A stretch of DNA of 64,000 nt from Marixanthomonas sp. SCSIO 43207. GTDB lineage: Bacteria > Bacteroidota > Bacteroidia > Flavobacteriales > Flavobacteriaceae. Below the pieces are notes generated by a model. That model did not search any database and was not told the DNA's origin. It saw only the letters and a program-made list of their open reading frames with translations. The stretch covers positions 1,870,001 through 1,934,000 of the forward strand of contig NZ_CP063203.1 in assembly GCF_019904255.1 (NCBI RefSeq), given 5' to 3'. This document shows, piece after piece, positions 21,454 through 30,147 of this stretch (its first letter is position 1; each line of letters begins with the position of its first letter). The translations under genes were made by a program, and so were the position numbers.

Positions 21454-22134
21454 ATGAAAATTACATTCTACGGCCAAAACAGCCTTGCCATTAAAGTGGG
21501 TGGAAAAAACTTGATTGTAGACCCATTTATCACCGGCAACGACCTTTCAAAAGATAAAGTTAATATTGATGACTTAAAAGCAGACTACATCTTGCTTACC
21601 CACGCACATCAAGATCACATACTAGATGCAGAAGCTATTGCCAAAAATACTGGAGCTACAATAGTTAGTAATTTTGAAATTGCCAATCACTATGAAGAAA
21701 AAGGCTTTGACGTACACCCCATGAATCACGGAGGAGAATGGCAATTTGATTTTGGATATGTTAAGTATGTAAATGCAATCCATACCAGTTCTTTTCCTGA
21801 TGGAAGCTACGGCGGACAACCTGGCGGGTTTGTAATTGAAGGCGAACACAAAAACATATACATTGCAGGTGATACAGCATTGACGATGGATATGAAATTA
21901 ATTCCTATGCACACCAAACTAGATCTTGCAATTTTACCTATTGGAGATAATTTTACAATGGGCGTAGATGATGCAATTATTGCAAGTGATTTTATAGAAT
22001 GTGATAAAGTATTAGGTGTTCATTATGACACTTTTGGTTACATTGAAATTGACCACGAAGAAGCTAAAAAGAAATTCTATGACGCAAATAAAGATTTAAT
22101 GTTATTAGAAATAGGTGAATCGATTGAACTTTAG
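21454..22134 (+). CDS. UPF0173-type metal-dependent hydrolase (MBL fold)
   Basis: A 226-residue metallo-beta-lactamase-fold protein. Metal ligands are seen in HAHQDH (His50, His52, Asp54, His55), with further ligands in NAIHTSSFPDGSYGG, the Asp of IAGDTAL, and the final GVHYDTFGY. Length and motifs match the UPF0173 family (YtkL-like), whose substrate is not established. It sits between menA and menC, 70 bp after menA. Its presence in the menaquinone cluster is a recurring flavobacterial arrangement from memory, but a menaquinone role is inference. Confidence 0.9.
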   Translation: MKITFYGQNSLAIKVGGKNLIVDPFITGNDLSKDKVNIDDLKADYILLTHAHQDHILDAEAIAKNTGATIVSNFEIANHYEEKGFDVHPMNHGGEWQFDFGYVKYVNAIHTSSFPDGSYGGQPGGFVIEGEHKNIYIAGDTALTMDMKLIPMHTKLDLAILPIGDNFTMGVDDAIIASDFIECDKVLGVHYDTFGYIEIDHEEAKKKFYDANKDLMLLEIGESIEL

Positions 22135-22176
22135 CAGGTTAGTAATTTAGATGTTTTGATTTTTAGATTCATAAAT

Positions 22177-22527
22177 ATGCATAGATTTAAGGAGTTAAAA
22201 GTTTGGAAGAAAAGTAGAGCATTTTGTAAGCACATATATGAAATTACATCCTTATTCCCAGAATCTGAAAAATTTGGTTTAGTAAATCAGTTAAGAAGAG
22301 CAAGCGTTTCAATTCCCTCAAATATAGCAGAAGGAACTTCAAGAAAGTCAAATAAAGATTTTTCTAGATTTTTAGAAATTGCAATTGGCTCTTGCTATGA
22401 GGTAGAAACACAATTATTAATTGCAAATGATTTAGGCTATATAAATAAAAAATCTCTTCAACTAGTTTTAGAAGACCTAGAAGCAATAATCAAAATGACT
22501 TCTAAATTTAAATCAACCTTAAAATAG
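22177..22527 (+). CDS. Four-helix bundle protein (23S rRNA intervening-sequence type)
   Basis: A 116-residue protein starting MHRFKELKVWKKSRAF, with the conserved RRASVSIPSNIAEG and ETQLLIANDLGY segments of the four-helix-bundle family first found inside 23S rRNA intervening sequences. The start at ATG 22177 matches family members; an upstream TTG at 22156 would add seven hydrophobic residues. The function is unknown. It interrupts the menaquinone cluster and is bounded by very A/T-rich sequence with repeated TAATAATCTAA-like words. This looks like an inserted cassette rather than part of the pathway. Confidence 0.9.
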   Translation: MHRFKELKVWKKSRAFCKHIYEITSLFPESEKFGLVNQLRRASVSIPSNIAEGTSRKSNKDFSRFLEIAIGSCYEVETQLLIANDLGYINKKSLQLVLEDLEAIIKMTSKFKSTLK

Positions 22528-22565
22528 TCCAACAATCTAATAATCTAAAATTCTAATAATCCAAT

Positions 22566-23606
22566 TTGAAAGCAACTCACAAAAAACACACGCTCAATTT
22601 TAAACGTCCCAGCGGAACTTCCCGGGGCGTTTTGCGTACCAAAGAAACTTGGTTTTTAATACTTGAAAATAATAAAAAATGGGGTGTTGGTGAGTGTGGC
22701 ATCTTGCGAAGCCTAAGTATTGATGATCGTCCAGATTATGAAGAAAAGTTAAAATGGGTATGTGATAATATTGAAAAAGGTAAAGAATATTTATACCATC
22801 AACTTACCGAGTTTCCATCTATTCAAATAGGGGTAGAAACTGCTTTTGCATCTTTACAAGCTCAAGACCCTTTTCAAATTTTTCAGTCGCAATTTTCTAC
22901 TGGAAAAGCTACTATACCAATCAATGGGCTTATCTGGATGGGAGATAAAGACTTTATGAAAAAACAAATTTCAGAAAAATTAAAAGAAGGATTTCAATGC
23001 ATAAAAATGAAAATTGGTGCTATTGATTTTGATACTGAAATAGAATTATTAAAATCTATTAGAAAAGAGTTTTCTGCTTCTGAAATAGAATTGCGTGTAG
23101 ATGCCAATGGAGCCTTTAACCCTTCCGAAGCTTTAGAAAAACTTAAAACATTATCAGAATTACAATTGCATTCAATTGAGCAGCCTATAAAACAAGGTCA
23201 ATGGGAAGAAATGGCTGTTCTTTGCGAAGAGACACCACTTCCTATCGCTCTAGATGAAGAGTTGATAGGTGTATTTTCTTCAGAAGAAAAAAAGAAATTA
23301 ATACAAACGATACAACCGCAATATATTATTTTAAAACCAAGCCTTGTAGGTGGTTTTGCAGGTAGTGATAGTTGGATTAATTTGGCCGAAACAAATTCAA
23401 TAGGTTGGTGGATTACCTCTGCTCTAGAAAGTAATGTGGGATTAAATGCTATTTCGCAATATACATTCACAAAAAACAGTACATTGCCACAAGGATTAGG
23501 TACCGGAAGTTTGTATACAAATAATATTAAATCTCCTTTAAAAGTTTGTAACGGAACCATACAATATGATACTAACAAGCAGTGGGAAACTGCTTTATTA
23601 AAATAA
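22566..23606 (+). CDS. menC: o-Succinylbenzoate synthase MenC (enolase superfamily), TTG start
   Basis: Dehydrates SHCHC to o-succinylbenzoate in menaquinone synthesis. The enolase-superfamily layout is present: N-terminal capping domain with SGTSRGVL, the catalytic KMK motif (Lys147, Lys149), metal ligand VDANG (Asp179), later E and D ligands (SIEQP, ALDEEL), and the loop ILKPSLVGG. The start is forced: an in-frame TAA at 22557-22559 leaves TCC, AAT and then TTG 22566, and the first in-frame ATG is over 120 codons downstream, past the capping domain. The rare start codon coincides with the end of the four-helix-bundle cassette. Confidence 0.92.
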   Translation: MKATHKKHTLNFKRPSGTSRGVLRTKETWFLILENNKKWGVGECGILRSLSIDDRPDYEEKLKWVCDNIEKGKEYLYHQLTEFPSIQIGVETAFASLQAQDPFQIFQSQFSTGKATIPINGLIWMGDKDFMKKQISEKLKEGFQCIKMKIGAIDFDTEIELLKSIRKEFSASEIELRVDANGAFNPSEALEKLKTLSELQLHSIEQPIKQGQWEEMAVLCEETPLPIALDEELIGVFSSEEKKKLIQTIQPQYIILKPSLVGGFAGSDSWINLAETNSIGWWITSALESNVGLNAISQYTFTKNSTLPQGLGTGSLYTNNIKSPLKVCNGTIQYDTNKQWETALLK

Positions 23607-23618
23607 AAACTATATAGT

Positions 23619-24575
23619 ATGTTCATAAAACAAGCTTTCAATTATCTACACGATTCTTGGCGCTACATAGTTGGCGCTGTTGTTATATTTATTGCATCTC
23701 AATTAGGAGCTTTACCATTTGTGTTAATTGCTGCATTAAAGGTTATGGGAGAAGGTGGAGATATTACCTCTTTGGATGATCCGGCTACATTAATGACAGC
23801 CTTAGACTCAAACTTGACACTCTTTTTAATGTTGCTAAGCTTTGTTATTGGTCTTGTTGCTGTAGTATTGATTGTAAAATATTTACATAATCAACCGCTT
23901 AAAGCTGTTACAACTTCTCGTAAAAAAGTAGATTGGGGCCGCATATGGTTTTCATTTTTATTGGTAGCTATACCCACAATCTTACTAACGGTAGTTGATT
24001 ATTATTCAAATCCAGATGACTATATTGTTCAGTTTGAAGCAGTACCTTTTATCATTTTGGCAATTATTGCTATATTAATGATACCGTTGCAAACCAGTTT
24101 TGAAGAATATCTGTTTCGAGGATACTTAATGCAAGGTATTGGTGTTATAGCAAAAAACCGTTGGTTACCATTGATAATTACATCAGTTGTTTTTGGAGGC
24201 CTTCACTTTTTTAATCCCGAAGTAGATAAACTAGGTAATATTATTATGATATATTACATTGGTACCGGTTTCTTTTTGGGTATTATAACTTTAATGGATG
24301 AAGGTATGGAGCTAGCTCTTGGCTTTCACGCCGGAAACAATCTTATAGCTGCGCTTTTAGTAACAGCAGATTGGACCGTTTTTCAAACCAACTCTATTTT
24401 AAAAGACATTTCAAATCCTTCAGCCGGATTTGATATCCTAATTCCTGTTCTTGTAATGTATCCTATCTTAATTGGTATTATGGCTTGGAAGTACAAATGG
24501 ACTAATTGGCGAGAAAAGCTCTTCGGAAATATTACACCACCACCAAAACTTTCTGAAGAACAGATTGAATATTAG
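23619..24575 (+). CDS. CPBP family intramembrane glutamic endopeptidase
   Basis: A 318-residue polytopic membrane protein with the CPBP/Abi motifs: EEYLFR (Glu162, Glu163, Arg167), then GLHFF with His196, and FHAGNN with His237. In the Rce1 relatives these residues form the intramembrane catalytic site. It starts 12 bp after menC and is followed by menE after 9 bp, so it is co-transcribed with the menaquinone genes. Such genes commonly sit between menC and menE in this group as far as I recall; whether it acts on quinone enzymes or is a passenger is unknown. Confidence 0.9.
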   Translation: MFIKQAFNYLHDSWRYIVGAVVIFIASQLGALPFVLIAALKVMGEGGDITSLDDPATLMTALDSNLTLFLMLLSFVIGLVAVVLIVKYLHNQPLKAVTTSRKKVDWGRIWFSFLLVAIPTILLTVVDYYSNPDDYIVQFEAVPFIILAIIAILMIPLQTSFEEYLFRGYLMQGIGVIAKNRWLPLIITSVVFGGLHFFNPEVDKLGNIIMIYYIGTGFFLGIITLMDEGMELALGFHAGNNLIAALLVTADWTVFQTNSILKDISNPSAGFDILIPVLVMYPILIGIMAWKYKWTNWREKLFGNITPPPKLSEEQIEY

Positions 24576-24584
24576 GTTAATCTT

Positions 24585-25652
24585 ATGGAACTGCCTTTTC
24601 ATACATCATTTACTTTTAACGGGCTTCAATATGAAACCAAAGATGAGCTATACAGCTTTGCTGAAACGTTACAAAAAGAAGGTGATGAATATGAAACTCA
24701 TATAGGTGCATTTATCATAAACTGGCTTGATGATACTACTACCATTACAGTAAAAACATCAGGCTCTACGGGAAAACCAAAAAAAATTCATTTGCCCAAA
24801 CAAGCTATGATTAATAGCGCCAAAGCTACTGCTAGTTACTTTAAACTAGCTTCAAACACATCGGCATTACTTTGTTTACCGGCCAATTATATTGCCGGCA
24901 AAATGATGTTGGTGAGAGCAATGGTAATGGGTTGGAACTTGCACGTAGTTGCCCCAGAAAAAGATGCGCTCACTCAATATGACAATGATTATGACTTTGT
25001 AGCCATGGTTCCGTATCAAGTTCATCATTCAATAGACGCTTTACATAAAGTAAAAAAATTAATTATAGGCGGCGGACCGGTTTCTAAAGAGCTAGAAGCG
25101 GCTTTACAAACTGTTCCCACTGAAGTTTTTGCCACATACGGAATGACCGAAACCATCACTCATATTGCCGTAAGAAGGATTAATGGTCCCGCACGAAGCG
25201 AACAGTTTTCAGCTTTGCCTAATGTAAAATTTTCACAAGATGACCGAGAATGTTTAGTTATTTCGGCTCCCGAAATTTCAGAAGAAAAAGTTGTAACAAA
25301 TGATGTGGTAAGTTTACAGTCGGCTACTTCATTTACTTGGCTAGGTCGATATGATAACGTGATTAATAGTGGAGGCGTAAAGATTTTTCCCGAAAAAGTT
25401 GAAGAGAGTCTATCACAATTTATAGAAGAACCGTTTATAATTGCTTCAGAAAAAAACAATGAGTTAGGTGAACGGGTTATCTTAGTTATAGAAAGCAAGG
25501 CTCAAACGATTCCTGATTACTCACAAGTTTTTGAAAAGCTTACAAAATATGAACGCCCCAAGAAAATTGTAAGTCTATCCCAATTTCCGTACACAGAAAC
25601 CGGAAAAGTGAAACGAGCAGCTCTATTAGAACTTCTTCAGAAATATAAATAA
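24585..25652 (+). CDS. menE: o-Succinylbenzoate-CoA ligase MenE
   Basis: Activates o-succinylbenzoate to its CoA thioester. It is an ANL-superfamily acyl-CoA synthetase with the phosphate-binding loop KTSGSTGKPKK (57-67), the ATYGMTET motif, the WLGRYDNVINSGGVKIFPE hinge, and a C-terminal lysine in TGKVKR. At 355 residues it is shorter than the roughly 450-500 of E. coli or Bacillus MenE, which is normal in Bacteroidota. It ends the menA-menE run; the other men genes are not in this window. Confidence 0.93.
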   Translation: MELPFHTSFTFNGLQYETKDELYSFAETLQKEGDEYETHIGAFIINWLDDTTTITVKTSGSTGKPKKIHLPKQAMINSAKATASYFKLASNTSALLCLPANYIAGKMMLVRAMVMGWNLHVVAPEKDALTQYDNDYDFVAMVPYQVHHSIDALHKVKKLIIGGGPVSKELEAALQTVPTEVFATYGMTETITHIAVRRINGPARSEQFSALPNVKFSQDDRECLVISAPEISEEKVVTNDVVSLQSATSFTWLGRYDNVINSGGVKIFPEKVEESLSQFIEEPFIIASEKNNELGERVILVIESKAQTIPDYSQVFEKLTKYERPKKIVSLSQFPYTETGKVKRAALLELLQKYK

Positions 25653-25745
25653 GTACTTTGTTGTTATAAGGTGTTTTTTGAGTTTGGTTTCATTTTTGAT
25701 ACTTATCTATTAAAATTGACAAATCACTCTTAAAATCAAATCTTT

Positions 25746-27554
25746 ATGAAATCAATAACCACTATTTTCTGTGTTTTCTTCACAGCAATTATTCTTCAAG
25801 CCCAACAAGTTACTGTAACCGGAATCGTTACAGATGAAACAAATACTCCGCTTACTGGAGTTAATATTTTGATTAAAAACTCAAGTAAAGGAACTCAAAC
25901 CGATTTTGATGGAGCGTATCAGCTTAAAGCTTCTATTGGTGATGAACTTGAGTTTAATTATGTGGGTTACAAAACAGTTACTAGAAAAGTAAAAAATAAT
26001 AAAGCAATTAATGTGCAGATGAACCCAGGAGCTGAACTAGAAGAAGTTGTTATGATGTACGACGCAGCAGCTGAAAAAAAAGTGATATTAAGAGGCATGG
26101 TCTCTACGTCTCAGCTTAGTCCTCCTCCATACCCAACAAACAATCAGGTTTCTGATAACGAATCATATGCAAAGATTGAAGAAAATATTTTTAAGAGTGT
26201 AGTAACCGCTCCCTTATCTACCTTTTCAATTGATGTGGATAAAGCCGGATACAGTAATATACGTAGGATGATTAATAATGGTCAAAAAATTCCGAAGGAT
26301 GCTGTTAAAATTGAAGAAATGATTAATTACTTTAATTATAATTATCCTCAACCTAATAAAAATGAGCCTTTTTCAATACTAACAGAAGTGGCTAATTCAC
26401 CTTGGAACTCTGGAACTAAGTTGGTTAAAATTGGTTTAAAAGGAAAAGATATAGCAACAGAACATACACCTGCTAGTAATTTAGTTTTTTTACTGGATGT
26501 TTCAGGCTCTATGAATTCAGAAAATAAACTTGGGTTACTTAAATCTGCAATGGGTGTGTTGGTTGATAAACTACGTGAGGAAGATAGAGTAAGTATTGTA
26601 GTTTATGCAGGAGCAGCAGGAACTGTTTTAGAACCTACAAGCGGTGCTAATAAAGATAAAATTATGGAAGCTATTGATAAATTAAGAGCAGGAGGATCAA
26701 CAGCTGGGGGCGAAGGTATCAAACTTGCCTATAAAATTGCTGAAGAAAATTTTATTAAAAATGGTAATAATCGTGTAATTCTAGCCACCGATGGTGATTT
26801 TAATGTAGGAGCATCAAGTGATAGAGCCATGGAAGATTTGATTGAAGAAAAGCGTAAAAGTGGAGTGTTTTTAACGTGTCTTGGATTTGGAATGGGTAAT
26901 TACAAAGATTCCAAAATGGAAACCTTAGCAGATAAAGGGAATGGTAATCACGCTTATATTGATACTATGCAAGAAGCCAAAAAAGTGTTGGGAACCGAGT
27001 TCTTCGGAACTATCTATACTATAGCAAAAGACGTAAAGTTACAGGTAGAGTTTAATCCTAAAAAAGTTCAAGCTTATAGATTAATAGGTTATGAAAACCG
27101 TCTATTAAATGATGAAGATTTTAATGATGATACTAAAGATGCAGGTGAGTTAGGCAGCGGTCATACCGTTACAGCTCTTTATGAAATAATTCCTGTTGGT
27201 GTTGATAGTAAATATTTAAAAGATATTGATGATTTAAAATATACCAACACCACAAATACTTCAAAAAATAGCAACGAACTTTTAACGGTAAAATTTAGAT
27301 ATAAAAACCCTGATGAAGATACAAGTCACTTGATTGTTAAATCACTTAATGATGAAACGCGAAATATTCAAAACACGTCAACAGATTTTCAATTTTCGGC
27401 AGCTGTGGCATTATTTGGGCAGCAATTGCGCGATTCAAAATTTATAGAAACTCAAAACCGTGAAAAGGTAATTCAATTGGCCGAAGCCGGAAGAGGCGAT
27501 GATAATGAAGGTTATAGGGCAGAATTTATAAGATTGGTGAAAAGCTATAAATAA
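25746..27554 (+). CDS. vWA domain protein with carboxypeptidase-like and YfbK-type domains
   Basis: A 602-residue exported protein: signal peptide (cut near ILQAQ), a CarboxypepD_reg-like domain (about 22-100, TGIVTDETNTPLTGVNI), a von Willebrand N-terminal region (about 140-230, FSIDVDKAGYSNIRRMI), a vWA domain with the MIDAS start DVSGSMNS at about residue 250, and a C-terminal DUF3520/YfbK-like domain. Family members are periplasmic or surface proteins of unknown function, possibly scaffolds. It stands 93 bp after menE and ends at a bidirectional hairpin terminator, so it is probably its own unit. Confidence 0.9.
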   Translation: MKSITTIFCVFFTAIILQAQQVTVTGIVTDETNTPLTGVNILIKNSSKGTQTDFDGAYQLKASIGDELEFNYVGYKTVTRKVKNNKAINVQMNPGAELEEVVMMYDAAAEKKVILRGMVSTSQLSPPPYPTNNQVSDNESYAKIEENIFKSVVTAPLSTFSIDVDKAGYSNIRRMINNGQKIPKDAVKIEEMINYFNYNYPQPNKNEPFSILTEVANSPWNSGTKLVKIGLKGKDIATEHTPASNLVFLLDVSGSMNSENKLGLLKSAMGVLVDKLREEDRVSIVVYAGAAGTVLEPTSGANKDKIMEAIDKLRAGGSTAGGEGIKLAYKIAEENFIKNGNNRVILATDGDFNVGASSDRAMEDLIEEKRKSGVFLTCLGFGMGNYKDSKMETLADKGNGNHAYIDTMQEAKKVLGTEFFGTIYTIAKDVKLQVEFNPKKVQAYRLIGYENRLLNDEDFNDDTKDAGELGSGHTVTALYEIIPVGVDSKYLKDIDDLKYTNTTNTSKNSNELLTVKFRYKNPDEDTSHLIVKSLNDETRNIQNTSTDFQFSAAVALFGQQLRDSKFIETQNREKVIQLAEAGRGDDNEGYRAEFIRLVKSYK

Positions 27555-27572
27555 ACACTAAAAGAAATATAA

Positions 27573-27598
27573 AAAAGGAGCGATTAATCGCTCCTTTT
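27573..27598. terminator. Bidirectional terminator between two convergent genes
   Basis: A perfect 26-bp palindrome (27573-27585 against 27586-27598), with four A on one side and four T on the other, so it can end transcripts from both strands. It lies between the stop of the vWA gene and the stop of the facing carboxyltransferase gene. Confidence 0.85.
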
Positions 27599-27625
27599 CA
27601 ATGTAAGATAAGCTGTTTGATTGTT

Positions 27626-29278
27626 TTATACTTGTAAAACCCCCATATTAAATTTCTTTTCAATAGGAGCGTGGTTTGCAGCTTCAATGCCCATACTAAT
27701 CCATTTACGAGTGTCTAGTGGGTCAATTACGGCATCGGTCCATATTCTGGCAGCTGCATAGTATGGAGAAATCTGCTCGTCATAACTTTTTTTAATTTTA
27801 TCAAACAATTCTTTTTCTACCTCTGGTGTAATTTCTTTTCCTTGCTTTTTAAGAGAAGCGGTTTCTATTTGTAGTAAAACTTTTGCAGCGCTATTACCAC
27901 TCATTACAGCTAGTTCAGCGCTTGGCCAAGCTGCAATTAATCTAGGGTCATACGCTTTTCCGCACATGGCGTAATTTCCGGCACCATAGCTATTTCCTAC
28001 TACTATGGTAAATTTTGGAACCACACTGTTACTTACAGCATTTACCATTTTAGCTCCATCTTTTATAATTCCGCCGTGTTCACTTTTACTTCCTACCATA
28101 AAACCGGTTACATCTTGTAAAAATACCAATGGAATTTTTTTCTGATTACAGTTGGCAATAAAGCGTGTAGCTTTATCAGCACTATCACTATAAATCACAC
28201 CGCCAAACTGCATTTCACTAGGTTTTGTCTTGGCCTTGGTGGTTTTTACTAGTTTACGTTGATTAGCAACAATACCTACGGCCCATCCATCAATACGTGC
28301 ATAACCGGTTAAGATAGTTTGACCATACCCTTCTTTATATTCTTCAAAGTCGCTATCATCAACCAAACGTTTGATAATCTCGCGCATATCATATTGTTCG
28401 GTGCGGGATTTTGGTAAAATTCCGTAAATTTCTTTTGGATCTTCTTTGGGTTTTGCAGCTTTTTCTCGGTTAAAACCGGCTTTATCAAAATCGCCAATTT
28501 TAGAAACAATATTTTGAATTGTTTCTAAAGCATCTTTATCATCTTCAGCTTTATAATCTGTAACCCCGCTTACTTCACAGTGAGTTTTGGCGCCACCTAG
28601 TTCTTCATTTTCAATACTTTCTCCTATGGCTGCCTTTACCAAATAACTTCCGGCGAGAAAAATACTTCCTGTTTTATTTACAATTAAAGCTTCATCACTC
28701 ATAATAGGTAAGTAGGCACCACCAGCTACGCAGCTTCCCATCACGGCTGCAATTTGAGTAATACCCATACTACTCATTACAGCATTATTTCTGAAAATTC
28801 TTCCGAAGTGTTCTTTATCTGGAAAAATTTCATCTTGCATAGGTAGATACACTCCGGCACTATCTACCAGATAGATAATTGGTAGCTTGTTTTCAATAGA
28901 TATTTCTTGAGCTCTTAAATTCTTTTTTGCCGTAATAGGAAACCAAGCACCGGCTTTTACTGTGGCGTCATTTGCTACAACAATACATTGCTTGCCTTTA
29001 ACGTAACCTATTTTTACTACTACACCACCACTTGGGCAACCACCGTGTTCTTCATACATACCATCGCCGGCAAAAGCGCCTATTTCAATACTAGGTTTTT
29101 TGTTGTCTAGCAGATAGTCAATTCGCTCTCTGGCTGTCATTTTTCCTTTGGCGTGGTGTTTTTCAATTCGTTTTTGACCGCCTCCTAATTTTACTTTGGT
29201 TAGTTTCTTTTTTAAATCTGAAACAGATAACTTATTGTGGTCTTCGTTTTTGTTAAAGGTCATATTCATAATACTCAT
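27626..29278 (-). CDS. Acyl-CoA carboxylase beta subunit, methylcrotonyl-CoA carboxylase-like
   Basis: A 550-residue biotin-dependent carboxyltransferase. N-terminal LGGGQKRIEKHHAKGKMTARERI and the two crotonase-fold halves are present, with oxyanion-type Gly-rich turns (SCVAGGAYLP, NSYGAGNYAMCGKAY). It lacks the shorter N-terminus of the PccB-like protein at 62348 and is closer to MccB-type enzymes of leucine breakdown. No biotin carboxylase or carrier gene lies beside it; it is flanked by unrelated genes and would need partners elsewhere, possibly the subunits at 60397-62333. Start codons at 29278, 29269 and 29263 are all possible. Confidence 0.88.
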   Translation of the reverse strand: MSIMNMTFNKNEDHNKLSVSDLKKKLTKVKLGGGQKRIEKHHAKGKMTARERIDYLLDNKKPSIEIGAFAGDGMYEEHGGCPSGGVVVKIGYVKGKQCIVVANDATVKAGAWFPITAKKNLRAQEISIENKLPIIYLVDSAGVYLPMQDEIFPDKEHFGRIFRNNAVMSSMGITQIAAVMGSCVAGGAYLPIMSDEALIVNKTGSIFLAGSYLVKAAIGESIENEELGGAKTHCEVSGVTDYKAEDDKDALETIQNIVSKIGDFDKAGFNREKAAKPKEDPKEIYGILPKSRTEQYDMREIIKRLVDDSDFEEYKEGYGQTILTGYARIDGWAVGIVANQRKLVKTTKAKTKPSEMQFGGVIYSDSADKATRFIANCNQKKIPLVFLQDVTGFMVGSKSEHGGIIKDGAKMVNAVSNSVVPKFTIVVGNSYGAGNYAMCGKAYDPRLIAAWPSAELAVMSGNSAAKVLLQIETASLKKQGKEITPEVEKELFDKIKKSYDEQISPYYAAARIWTDAVIDPLDTRKWISMGIEAANHAPIEKKFNMGVLQV

Positions 29279-29446
29279 TCCAATTTTCTCAAAAATACGA
29301 AACTATGACATTTTGGTACGGTAAATATCTATTTTATTACCGATATTTGTTTAATTAATGTAACATTCATATCTCCAAAAAAACACTTGATATGAATATT
29401 GATAGAGGTATACTATACTATGACAAGAAATAAGAAGGATAAAAAT

Positions 29447-29626
29447 ATGATGAATAAGAATACAGTATTAGCTTGGGCTACATTTATAATGATTATAGTG
29501 GGATTGGGACTAATTGCCATGGGTGCTTTTAAATATGATGATGTTGCCGGATGGGGGTTTGCATCGGTAGGAATTGGTTTTTTTGCTATTGCTTGGGTTT
29601 TTAATGCACTTAAAGGACGAGTATAA
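29447..29626 (+). CDS. Small two-helix membrane protein (CAL67264-like)
   Basis: About 59 residues with two membrane helices (about 5-28 and 35-53) separated by a short KYDDVAGWG loop, ending in KGRV. I start it at ATG 29447, which follows a purine-rich AAGAAGGAT; ATG 29420 would add nine charged residues. It resembles a small flavobacterial family (CAL67264-type membrane protein) that, from memory, lies near ettA. The function is unknown. It is followed by the DinB-family gene after 5 bp. Confidence 0.7.
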   Translation: MMNKNTVLAWATFIMIIVGLGLIAMGAFKYDDVAGWGFASVGIGFFAIAWVFNALKGRV

Positions 29627-29631
29627 AATTG

Positions 29632-30105
29632 ATGAGTCTAGAGATTACAACAAAAACACTTCTTAAAAAACATCTATTGGGTGGTGAAGCTTTTATTCCT
29701 ATTACTGAAATCATTTCAGAAATACCTTTTCAGAAAGTTGGAGAACGTCCTTTTTCATTGCCTTATTCTTGTTATGAATTGTTGTATCATATTACGTATG
29801 CACAAAAGGATATATTGGACTATTGTATTTCAGCAGATTATAAAACTCCCAAGTGGCCAGATGATTATTGGCCCAGTAAAACAGCTCCAGAAAATACGAT
29901 AGAATGGGAGCAACTTCAGAAAAAATATATAGAAGACAGAAAACAATTAGAACATCTTATTGACGATAAAGAGTTAACAACAGAAGTTTCTTCAGAAAGT
30001 AAACATACTTTGCTAAGGGAACTATTGTTGGTGATAGAGCACACAGCGTATCATACTGGTCAACTAGTAGTATTAGCACGTTTGTTAAATCAACATTCAA
30101 GCTAA
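29632..30105 (+). CDS. DinB/DUF664-family four-helix protein
   Basis: A 157-residue helical protein with the DinB-superfamily metal-site pattern: an N-terminal His in YELLYHITYA and the C-terminal HTAYHTGQL. Homologues are metal-binding, and some act as thiol-dependent transferases (for example bacillithiol S-transferases). That is interesting because bshC occurs in the same window, but the link is not shown. I use ATG 29632, not the preceding TTG. It lies between the small membrane protein and ettA. Confidence 0.85.
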   Translation: MSLEITTKTLLKKHLLGGEAFIPITEIISEIPFQKVGERPFSLPYSCYELLYHITYAQKDILDYCISADYKTPKWPDDYWPSKTAPENTIEWEQLQKKYIEDRKQLEHLIDDKELTTEVSSESKHTLLRELLLVIEHTAYHTGQLVVLARLLNQHSS

Positions 30106-30147
30106 TAATTTTAAAAACAGAATAACAACCTAAAATTATAATATATA

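Noticed and set aside
28309-28509. A 66-codon frame inside the carboxyltransferase gene
   Set aside because: It is an alternative frame on the same strand of a well-conserved gene, with no motif of its own.
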